Source of the DNA: Siphonodentalium dalli
Taxonomy: Eukaryota > Mollusca > Scaphopoda > Gadilida > Siphonodentaliidae
DNA: 64,000 bases
Direction: 5' to 3'
Assembly: GCA_032622095.1 (NCBI GenBank)
Contig: CP136066.1
Span: forward strand, 156,265,152 to 156,329,151
The first letter of the stretch is position 1, and the number at the start of each line of letters is the position of its first letter. Below, one piece after another: positions 56,040-64,000 of this stretch. Made by a program: the position numbers and the translations under genes. Under the pieces are notes generated by a model. It was not told the DNA's origin and did not search any database. It was given only the letters and a program-made list of their open reading frames with translations.

Positions 56040-56690
56040 GGCTGCCATGTAGCTGATTCAGCTGAAATTGAAAAAAACAAAACGCCATTTAGTTAAATAT
56101 GTGGTAAGATTTCTATTCACAGTTGCCCCTGTGTACTGATCAAAAGTAATACTATATGAATATGTATACTACATTTCGAGAGAGATACACATACATGCAT
56201 ATACCGCATTCTTATCTTAAGTCGTTATCGCCATTCTTATCACCGACATAATGTTGCTGATTGAAAGTCTAATTGTGCATGACTGATCAGCAATGACTTG
56301 CTTCTCTGAGCCGGATAAACCAATTGCGTTAACTTACTCTGAATTTCTGAGAGCACATGAACGTGAATGGAAAATTTCAACAAAAAAATACTTATATATC
56401 TGAAACAACAAGCTATGAATTACCAAAATGGACACTAGTATATGTAAATCAGGTAACATAAATGTGTACATAAAGCTACTTACAACCGTCATGCAACTTG
56501 CCTAGTATGTTGAATTTAGGGCTTCTGTGGTGGCGTACGTTGGTACATGCAGGTGGTGCCGCTGAGAGTACCTGAACTGAGAAGACATATTGGTTGAGAT
56601 GTGTGTTCTTATTTATGAAAGCATTGCACAATACATCGACACAATAGTTATGGTGCACATTCCACCAATTTAACTTTCTTAAATATGAAC
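56040..56690 (-). pseudogene. Inverted 5' fragment of the homeobox gene (exon 2 and start of exon 3)
   Basis: On the minus strand this segment repeats the end of intron 1, exon 2 (56571-56484, 88 nt, encoding VLSAAPPACTNVRHHRSPKF and ILGKLHDG), intron 2 and the exon 3 acceptor (56062) of gene 2. The exon 2 length and both splice sites are intact. After ~20 bp of exon 3 the homology stops in palindromic repeat sequence, yet the frame continues open to 55871. It lies head to head with the direct 3' half at 56704. I read it as a product of an inversion or inverted partial duplication. No exon 1 or promoter accompanies it. Confidence 0.75.
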
Positions 56691-56703
56691 CCTGACCATA
56701 TGG

Positions 56704-57429
56704 TCGCCGAATTCAACGCCATCCGACGATTTCAGCAAATCTGGAGACACGAGCGCCGATTCGGTCAACAAGAAACAGGCACGTTTCAGCTTCAGTTACG
56801 ACCAAGTTGAGATCCTGAATGAGTGCTACAGCAGTAACAAATACCCAGACGCCGATATACTAGATGAGCTGACTTCGAAACTGACAGCTCCAACAAGAAA
56901 TATTAAAGTACGTTATAACCCCGGTTGTCACTGTTTGTTTATGTATTCCTGTATATGGTGAACGAACTAAATGATACTGATACTAATCTCCGGTTGTCTA
57001 TTTAACATTGCATGGCATCACCACCGTGTGGAATTGCTTATAGAAATGCTGAATTTGGTCGAAGACCTATTTCCACCAAAGTTTCCGGTAATGTATTTAA
57101 ACCTAAGAGATATCAATGTGCATCACACATTCACATATATTGTTCATCCGCTCAGTGGATACTCATGTTTATTATACCAATTTCAGATCTGGTTCCAGAA
57201 CAAACGATACAGATCGAAACCAAAGAAACCGAAATCACCGACAGAGACAAGCCTCGCTCGAGAGTACCTCAGTACCCATATAAGGGCAGACATGCTGAAT
57301 CGGCTACATGGCAGCTTTCTCCACCCGCTTCCAGCTATGTCCGCCAGCCCTTTCCAGTTCCATCCACACGTCGACCCTCGTGTTTTGTGGCCGACGATTG
57401 GAGCATATTCACAGAGTTCGCCTGATTGA
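56704..57429 (+). pseudogene. Homeobox gene 1: 5'-truncated, 3' half intact
   Basis: A direct copy of the 3' half of the divergent homeobox gene: part of exon 3 (56704-56907) and exon 4 (57187-57429, TGA). It encodes the complete 60-residue homeodomain. Helix 1 has FSYDQVEILNECYSSNKYPD. The intron falls between homeodomain codons 46 and 47 (AAA|ATC). Helix 3 is IWFQNKRYRSK with W48, F49, Q50, N51 and R53. The tail ends GAYSQSSPD. Upstream of 56704 homology stops abruptly and a frame stop is at 56686, so exons 1-2 are missing or inverted. It may be dead, or use an unknown 5' exon. The PRD-like assignment rests on Y25-P26-D27 and the 46/47 intron. Confidence 0.8.
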
Positions 57430-57515
57430 ATGTCATGTTATCGCTGATTTATATTGTTTTATATTGCTTAATGTTAGATTGTTATTGCAGTGTTCATGAA
57501 TTTTGTTAATTGTTG

Positions 57516-57521
57516 AATAAA
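57516..57521 (+). terminator. Polyadenylation signal AATAAA, gene 1
   Basis: AATAAA 87 bp after the stop codon. The same signal follows gene 2 at the matching position. Confidence 0.6.
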
Positions 57522-57529
57522 AGTATAAA

Positions 57530-59170
57530 CTGAAAACTCACTTTCCGACAAATGCCCGAAGATAGCCACATAGGTTCGAAAATAGCAAATGTCGGCAGTT
57601 TTATTTCCCTCGAACTCCAAATTCCTCAATATTGGATATTTCATAAGCATCCCACCTGGAGCTTCCCGAGTGATATCTCAGCTGTCGGGCAACTCCGGCA
57701 TTGCAACCTCTATACGTGGTTGGTTATCTAATACCGTGGTATCGGTCGATAAATACACGAAATACTGATGAATATACAGATTAAATAATAGTCTGAAAGA
57801 AGACCCTAAGGTGGCAGTACACGATTTATCGTGTTGTAGGGGGTCTGAAAAATAGAAAAATAAGTAGCTGTGGGGCATAATAGCCAGTGTAGCCTGTGTT
57901 AAATGTGCCATTACTGGTTTGAAGATTTAATTATTTTACAAAACTAGAAAAGTTCATAAAAAAGTGAAAAATATGGATACGTAAACATGATTTTCGTATT
58001 CAATGGAGTTTGGTGGAGTTTCAAATATTTCTCAGCTCTAACATAGCTCTATCAGGTGGAAGAAGCTTATTTACTGATAACCGCTCTGTCGTGTTATCTT
58101 TTTGTGTTGAAACTTGTCAAGTTGAGTAAAAAAAATGGGTAAAATTAATCGTTTTGTGTGTGCAAACAAAGGTGCATAACTCTTGACAAATTGTACGAAG
58201 AAGCTAGTACAGAATGATTACACCTAACATTTCTGTCAGAAAGAAAACATGCTTGATGGGACCTATGCCAAAGATAATGGCTCAAAATATATTTGAAGTA
58301 CAGTACCCCTTCCCATGTTGGCCAAAATTGCTGGAAATTGTGTACATGTATTGCTACCTAAGTTAAGAAATATCAGCTGTTGTTTTCAATCTTCCGACCG
58401 GAAGAGAGAAACGCTCTTTATTTTTACCAAAACAGGAGAAAATTTGAAATGAACGCTCTTTTTTATTGTCCATTGTTGAATCGAAAAGTGGTCCTATTCC
58501 CCGAGGACGGGAATGAAACACAAACGGACCTTTAACAAAACAAACTTCGCGCAGAACGTTAGTTGGAAATCAAATTATCAGAGTGTTATATTTCCTATTG
58601 ATATTGTGTCCGTGCATAACGTTCAATTCTAACTATTGGAAATGTTTAGTATGTTTACCATATTTTATCGGTCACACTCCCATCAATTAAATCGCTTAAT
58701 TTCACATTTCTCACCCCCCCCCCCCCAATACACCCCGGAAAGTGTACAGATGTGGATAACACATTGTGATAAAAGATGAACATTTATAAAAAAATAAATT
58801 ATTTTGGACTTTTATACAAGGTAATTTCGTTAATTAAATCACACTGGAACTTAATTGAACTAAATGCGTAGCAAACAAACAAGTGTCCTGCTACAACTGG
58901 TTGAGGGTACATTTCTACATGTATGTTGAGACATGTCCCCCGTTATATGTACATTATACCTGACAGTATCCGCTAAACAAGCTGTGCTATGCAAAACAAA
59001 CAAACAATTCGGATGAATTGACATTCGCAAGACATGTCACAGAATTACACAATCATAACATCTCACATGGAATTCACGGTGAGTCCTCACCAATGTATAC
59101 CCTACTATGACTTGCATACTGACAGAACTGTTTTTGCATGTCAAGTGTCAACAACAATAGTTGGGATGGG
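57530..59170. other. Spacer between homeobox genes 1 and 2
   Basis: Non-coding, nearly identical to 61640-63290 apart from a C-run (58711-58725, longer in the second copy) and a few substitutions. A 77-codon minus frame at 57678-57911 is repeated exactly at 61789-62022, as expected from duplication. It shows no motif. Confidence 0.5.
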
Positions 59171-59174
59171 TAGG

Positions 59175-59182
59175 TATATAAA
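59175..59182 (+). promoter_or_regulatory. TATA box of homeobox gene 2
   Basis: TATATAAA 58-65 bp upstream of the ATG at 59240, which would put the start of transcription about 30 bp before the ATG. The identical site precedes gene 3 at 63294-63301. Confidence 0.55.
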
Positions 59183-59239
59183 CTTGGTTTGTATCTTCTG
59201 TAGCCATATTCTCTTTCATATCTTGTGTCGTCTCATATA

Positions 59240-59326
59240 ATGTCTCATTTTGGTAAAATGGAATCGAAGAAAGTGTTAATCTTCTCTCCATACAGCGACG
59301 ATGGAGGTCAAAACAGAAGAATATTG
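59240..59326 (+). CDS. Homeobox gene 2 exon 1
   Basis: 87 nt, 29 codons from MSHFGKME to NRRIL, donor gtaagt. A second in-frame ATG at 59258 is possible. The alternative frame from the ATG at 59302 would meet a stop in exon 2, so it was not chosen. Confidence 0.8.
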
Positions 59327-61543
59327 GTAAGTCTCTATGTCAACCCACTTTCAGTTTGGTATATACATGGAATAGTGCATTTCAAATAGCAATGAACGTT
59401 CGTGATGTGACAATTGTAGGTTAACATATCAGCCAGGTTTATCTTCAGGAAGCAAATTTAAGAAAATTGATTCAATGGAATGTGCACAATGCCTGCAAGT
59501 CTCAGTATCACCCTAACTTAAAATGCATTAATTCCCAAATTTCAAACAGAAAATCAAAGAGCACTAACTATTGTGTCGAGATATTGTTCAATTACTCCAT
59601 AAAACACACAGTTCACAACCAATATTTCTTCTCATTTCAGGAACTCCCAGCGGCACCACTTGCATTTACCAGCGTACGCCCACACAGAAGCCCTGAATTC
59701 AACATACTAGACAAGTTGAATGCCAGTTGTAAGTACCTTACGAACACTTTTATATTACCTGAGTTACATAATTATATTAGTGCTCAATTGGTAAAGCATA
59801 ACTTGTATATAATATCGGATATATATCTTCTGAGATTTTTCATTCACGTTCATGTGCTGTCCGAAATTCAAAGCAATTGAAAGGTACTCAATCTGATTAG
59901 ACGGTCCCCATATCAACAAGTTACAACATTTCTTCAAAATACGCTTTTGTTATCAGAATTGATTAATTACAACAAAGTAATGCTAATCGCTGTCAACTAT
60001 GGTATAAAATTTCCCAAAACGTGTTATTTATCAACATGTTGTTCAACGAAATATGGCCGTATTATCACTCGCTTATCACGAAATTTTGCCGTATATTACC
60101 ACTTGATTTTAGAGTTACGCATCATCATCCGCAATTTTGTCCGAGACCATCGGTTTGACGATTCTTTTCTGGGCCACAAATCATTACACATTTCGAGAAA
60201 TAAAAAATTTCAAAAATCGTTATCTGATCACTCCGAGCTTTGGTGGGTGGGTTCCTCGACTCGAATCAAATATTTTTCACCCCGAAGCCAGAAAATAGTC
60301 ATTTGGGAGCGCTAATTCGGATTATGCATCTTTAACGGAATTAGTTCATCAGGCTTAGTAAGAGAAGCAAGTCATTACCGATCAGTCATACACATTTAGA
60401 TATTTAATCGTCAAAATGATATGGTGGTGATAGGAAGGGCCATACGAACTTAATATAAGAATGCTGTATATATATATATATGTATCTCTCTCGAAACTTA
60501 TTATAGATTCATGGTTATATAATATAACTTTTGAGTCTGAGACACTGGTAGATATATAGGCAACTGTGATAATAAATCTTATCACATACTTAACTAAATG
60601 GCGTTTTGTTTTTAAAATTTCAGCTACATGTACCGATATTGCAAGCGATTTCACAGATCGCCCAGGAGATCAGGTTGACCTCGTCTTCCAGCCAACAACA
60701 ACTTCGACGCCAGCGCGTGATACCAACGCGAACAGGGGCGATAGGCCGTGTATCGTAGAAAACATCGACGCCTCGCCGAATTCAACGCCATCCGATGATT
60801 TCAGCAAATCTAGAGACACGAGCGCCGATTCGGACAACAAGAAACATGCGCGTTTCAGCTTCAGTTACGACCAAGTTGAGATTCTGAACGAGTACTACTG
60901 CAGCAGTAACAAATACCCAGACGCCGATATACTAGATGAGCTGTCTTCGAAACTGAAAGCTCCAACAAGAAATATTAAAGTACGTTACAACCCCTGTCGT
61001 CACTGTTTATGTATTCCTATATATGTGTGTTACCATATATATGTTCTTAATACCATTGTAATGTGGTGAAAGAAAGAAATGATACTGATACTAATCTCCG
61101 GTTGTCTATTTAACATTGCATGACATCACCACCCTGTGGAATTGCTTATAGAAATGCTGAATTTGGTCGAAGACCTATTTCCACCAAAGTTTCCGGTAAT
61201 GTATTTAAACCTAAGAGATATCAATGTGCATCACACATTCACATATATTGTTCATCCGCTCAGTGGGTAATCATGTTTATTTTACCAATTTCAGATCTGG
61301 TTCCAGAACAAACGATACAGATCGAAACCAAAGAAACCGAAATCACCGACAGAGACAAGCCTCGCTCGAGAGTACCTCAGTACCCATATAAGGGCAGACA
61401 TGCTGAATCAGCTACATGGCAGCTTTCTCCACCCGCTCCCAGCTATGTCAGCCAGCCCTTTCCCGTTCCTTCCACACGTCGACCCTCGTGTTTTGTGGCC
61501 GACGATTGGAGCATATTCACAGAGTTCGCTTGTATTCGCCTGA
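59240..61543 (+). CDS. Divergent PRD-like homeobox protein, gene 2 (complete)
   Basis: Predicted DNA-binding regulator. Four exons: 59240-59326, 59641-59728, 60624-60979, 61295-61543 (780 nt, 259 aa plus TGA). GT/AG everywhere, phases 0/1/0. Residues 1-58 include VLIFSPYSDDGG and, in exon 2, RPHRSPEFNILDKLN, whose FNILDKL resembles the Groucho-binding eh1 motif (F-x-I-x-x-x-L). Residues 60-130 are acidic/Ser-Thr-rich. The homeodomain is at about 131-191: R5, F8, L16, YPD, then IWFQNKRYRSK with W48, Q50, N51, R53 in canonical numbering. One extra residue sits in the helix 1-loop (NEYYCSSNKYP against NECYSSNKYP in gene 1). The intron lies between codons 46 and 47, common in PRD-class genes. The C-terminus has a Pro-rich HPLPAMSASPFPFLPH and ends SSLVFA. 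Family not recognised; probably lineage-specific. Confidence 0.88.
59641..59728 (+). CDS. Homeobox gene 2 exon 2 (eh1-like motif)
   Basis: 88 nt, acceptor catttcag, donor gtaagt. Encodes ELPAAPLAFTSVRPHRSPEF then NILDKLNAS. Conserved in the inverted copy at 56571-56484 with changes but the same length. Confidence 0.85.
59881..60338. repeat. Interspersed 'gttatcagaat/cctcgactcg' repeat in intron 2
   Basis: Close sibling of 39576-40031 (tcaactatggtataaaattt, gggttcctcgactcg). It fills half of intron 2 of gene 2. Its 122-codon open frame is incidental. Confidence 0.6.
60624..60979 (+). CDS. Homeobox gene 2 exon 3 (linker and homeodomain helices 1-2)
   Basis: 356 nt, acceptor atttcag, donor gtacgt. 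Homology with gene 1 begins only at 60773, inside this exon. Confidence 0.88.
61295..61543 (+). CDS. Homeobox gene 2 exon 4 (recognition helix and tail)
   Basis: 249 nt to TGA. IWFQNKRYRSKPKKPK then a conserved region REYLSTHIRADMLNQLHGS and the tail. A 10-bp insertion before the stop, relative to gene 1, replaces PD with LVFA. Confidence 0.9.
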   Translation: MWFQNKRYRSKPKKPKSPTETSLAREYLSTHIRADMLNQLHGSFLHPLPAMSASPFPFLPHVDPRVLWPTIGAYSQSSLVFA

Positions 61544-61626
61544 TTTAATGTCATGTTATCGCTGATTTATATTGCTTAATGTTGTTAGATTGTTATTGCA
61601 GTGTTCATGAATTTTGTTAATTGTTG

Positions 61627-61632
61627 AATAAA
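61627..61632 (+). terminator. Polyadenylation signal AATAAA, gene 2
   Basis: 84 bp after the stop codon; same context as for gene 1. Confidence 0.6.
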
Positions 61633-61639
61633 ATTATAA

Positions 61640-63290
61640 ACTGAAAACTCACTTTCCGACAAATGCCCGAAGATAGCCACATAGGTTCGAAAATAGCAAA
61701 TGTCGGCAGTTTTATTTCCCTCGAACTCCAAATTCCTCAATATTGGATATTTCATAAGCATCCCACCTGGAGCTTCCCGAGTGATATCTCAGCTGTCGGG
61801 CAACTCCGGCATTGCAACCTCTATACGTGGTTGGTTATCTAATACCGTGGTGTCGGTCGATAAATACACGAAATACTGATGAATATACAGATTAAATAAT
61901 AGTCTGAAAGAAGATCCTAAGGTGGCAGTACACGATTTATCGTGTTGTAGGGGGTCTGAAAAATAGAAAAATAAGTAGCTGTGGGGCATAATAGCCAGTG
62001 TAGCCTGTGTTAAATGTGCCATTACTGGTTTGAAGATTTAATTATTTTACAAAACTAGAAAAGTTCATAAAAAAGTGAAAAATATGGATACGTAAACATG
62101 ATTTTCGTATTCAATGGAGTTTGGTGGAGTTTCAAATATTTCTCAGCTCTAACATAGCTCTATCAGGTGGAAGAAGCTTATTTACTGATAACCGCTCTGT
62201 CGTGTTATCTTTTTGTGTTGAAACTTGTCAAGTTGAGTAAAAAAAATGGGTAAAATTAATCGTTTTGTGTGTGCAAACAAAGGTGCATAACTCTTGACAA
62301 ATTGTACGAAGAAGCTAGTACAGAATGATTACACCTAACATTTCTGTCAGAAAGAAAACATGCTTGATGGGACCTATGCCAAAGATAATGGCTCAAAATA
62401 TATTTGAAGTACAGTACCCCTTCCCATGTTGGCCAAAATTGCTGGAAATTGTGTACATGTATTGCTACCTAAGTTAAGAAATATCAGCTGTTGTTTTCAA
62501 TCTTCCGACCGGAAGAGAGAAACGCTCTTTATTTTTACCAAAACAGGAGAAAATTTGAAATGAACGCTCTTTTTTATTGTCCATTGTTGAATCGAAAAGT
62601 GGTCCTATTCCCCGAGGACGGGAATGAAACACAAACGGACCTTTAACAAAACAAACTTCGCGCAGAACGTTAGTTGGAAATCAAATTATCAGAGTGTTAT
62701 ATTTCCTATTGATATTGTGTCCGTGCATAACGTTCAATTCTAACTATTGGAAATGTTTAGTATGTTTACCATATTTTATCGGTCACACTCCCATCAATTA
62801 AATCGCTTAATTTCACATTTCTCACCCCCCCCCCCCCCCCCCCCCAATACACCCCGGAAAGTGTACAGATGTGGATAACACATTGTGATAAAAGATGAAC
62901 ATTTATAAAAAAATAAATTATTTTGGACTTTTATACAAGGTAATTTCGTTAATTAAATCACACTGGAACTTAATTGAACTAAATGCGTAGCAAACAAACA
63001 AGTGTCCTGCTACAACTGGTTGAGGGTACATTTCTACATGTATGTTGAGACATGTCCCCCGTTATATGTACATTATACCTGACAGTATCCGCTAAACAAG
63101 CTGTGCTATGCAAAACAAACAAACAATTCGGATGAATTGACATTCGCAAGACATGTCACAGAATTACACAATCATAACATCTCACATGGAATTCACGGTG
63201 AGTCCTCACCAATGTATACCCTACTATGACTTGCATACTGACAGAACTGTTTTTGCATGTCAAGTGTCAACAACAATAGTTGGGATGGGT
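61640..63290. other. Spacer between homeobox genes 2 and 3
   Basis: Second copy of the 57530-59170 spacer. C-run at 62823-62845. No gene. Confidence 0.5.
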
Positions 63291-63293
63291 AGG

Positions 63294-63301
63294 TATATAA
63301 A
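63294..63301 (+). promoter_or_regulatory. TATA box of homeobox gene 3
   Basis: TATATAAA 58-65 bp before the ATG at 63359, identical to that of gene 2. Confidence 0.55.
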
Positions 63302-63358
63302 CTTGGTTTGTATCTTCTGTAGCCATATTCTCTTTCATATCTTGTGTCGTCTCATATA

Positions 63359-63847
63359 ATGTCTCATTTTGGTAAAATGGAATCGAAGAAAGTGTTAATC
63401 TTCTCTCCATACAGCGACGATGGAGGTCAAAACAGAAGAATATTGGTAAGTCTCTATGTCAACCCACTTTCAGTTTGGTATATACATGGAATAGTGCATT
63501 TCAAATAGCAATGAACGTTCGTGATGTGACAATTGTAGGTTAAAATATCAGCCAGGTTTATCTTCAGGAAGCAAATTTAAGAAAATTGATTCAATGGAAT
63601 GTGCACAATGCCTGCAAGTCTCAGTATCACCCTAACTTAAAATGCATTAATTCCCAAATTTCAAACAGAAAATCAAAGAGCACTAACTATTGTGTCGAGA
63701 TATTGTTCAATTACTCCATAAAACACACAGTTCACAACCAATATTTCTTCTCATTTCAGGAACTCCCAGCGGCACCACTTGCATTTACCAGCGTACGCCC
63801 ACACAGAAGCCCTGAATTCAACATACTAGACAAGTTGAATGCCAGTT
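63359..63847 (+). CDS. Divergent PRD-like homeobox protein, gene 3 (first two exons, partial)
   Basis: Exons 63359-63445 and 63760-63847 encode the same residues as exons 1-2 of gene 2 (MSHFGKMESKK..., ...RSPEFNILDKLNAS). The homeodomain exons would lie beyond the right edge. The window stops in intron 2, just where the interspersed repeat begins in gene 2. Confidence 0.8.
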
Positions 63848-64000
63848 GTAAGTACCTTACGAACACTTTTATATTACCTGAGTTACATAATTATATTAGT
63901 GCTCAATTGGTAAAGCATAACTTGTATATAATATCGGATATATATCTTCTGAGATTTTTCATTCACGTTCATGTGCTGTCCGAAATTCAAAGCAATTGAA

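Larger units (their letters stand above)
56704..64000 (+). repeat. ~4.1 kb tandem segmental duplication carrying homeobox genes
   Basis: 56704-59880 matches 60773-63999 at offsets of 4069-4119 bp. The unit runs from inside exon 3, through exon 4 and spacer, to exons 1-2 of the next gene. Gene 2 therefore takes exons 1-2 from one unit and exons 3-4 from the next. Spacer identity is about 99.8% by eye (four or so substitutions plus a C-run length change). A third unit probably continues past the window. Confidence 0.9.

Noticed and set aside
57012-57425. 137-codon alternative frame across homeobox exon 4
   Set aside because: It is an out-of-phase reading of intron plus exon. The spliced frame keeps W48, F49, N51 and R53 and is the one matching the homeodomain.
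57678-57911. 77-codon minus frame repeated at 61789-62022 as a conserved gene
   Set aside because: Identity is explained by the recent segmental duplication. The surrounding non-coding sequence is equally conserved.
59302-59326. ATG at 59302 as the start of homeobox gene 2
   Set aside because: Its phase leads to a stop codon in exon 2, while the frame from 59240 stays open through all exons.
59947-60315. 122-codon frame in the homeobox intron
   Set aside because: It belongs to an interspersed repeat whose siblings at 35303 and 39576 have stops or shifts.

Overview
The window is eukaryotic nuclear DNA. It has split genes with GT/AG introns, is AT-rich and is very dense in transposable elements. 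Gene content (MTHFD1, PRDX5, PRD-like homeobox) and elements resembling bivalve 'pearl'/Helentron-type repeats (central ~160-190 bp minisatellite, ACGG-type microsatellite, 3' hairpin) suggest a lophotrochozoan, most likely a bivalve mollusc. That assignment is inference. I saw no bacterial genes, tRNA, rRNA or CRISPR.

Layout. (1) 1-9088: repeats only. These are three hAT-like or foldback elements, a ~6 kb block bounded by inverted repeats, and diverged tandem modules. (2) 9089-26577, minus strand: the first five coding exons of cytosolic C1-tetrahydrofolate synthase (MTHFD1). The phases join exactly, and the rest of the gene must lie beyond the left edge. Introns hold hAT elements with perfect 8-bp target duplications, two minisatellite-bearing mobile elements and a LINE 3' end. 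(3) 26578-37570: intergenic, filled with several families of hairpin-ended repeats and TTAA-flanked MITEs. (4) 37571-54814, minus strand: a complete six-exon peroxiredoxin-5 gene (189 aa with a mitochondrial-type leader exon). Its introns contain a three-level nest of transposons, a transposon with clusters of an 18-bp palindrome, and Tc1-like, TTAA and hAT MITEs. (5) 55655-64000: a locus of tandemly duplicated, highly divergent PRD-like homeobox genes. Gene 2 is complete (four exons, 259 aa). Gene 1 is rearranged: its 3' half is direct, and a piece of its 5' half is inverted next to it. Gene 3 is cut by the window end. The repeat unit is about 4.1 kb. Its non-coding part is nearly identical between copies while the homeobox exon differs by several percent, mostly by amino-acid changes.

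The three genes have no evident functional link. MTHFD1 interconverts folate one-carbon units, PRDX5 reduces peroxides, and the homeobox genes encode DNA-binding regulators. The most distinctive features are the homeobox cluster, the nested transposons with their empty-site paralogues inside the same window, and the palindrome-cluster transposon. All gene models were read by eye from splice sites and protein similarity remembered for the families; no search was run.
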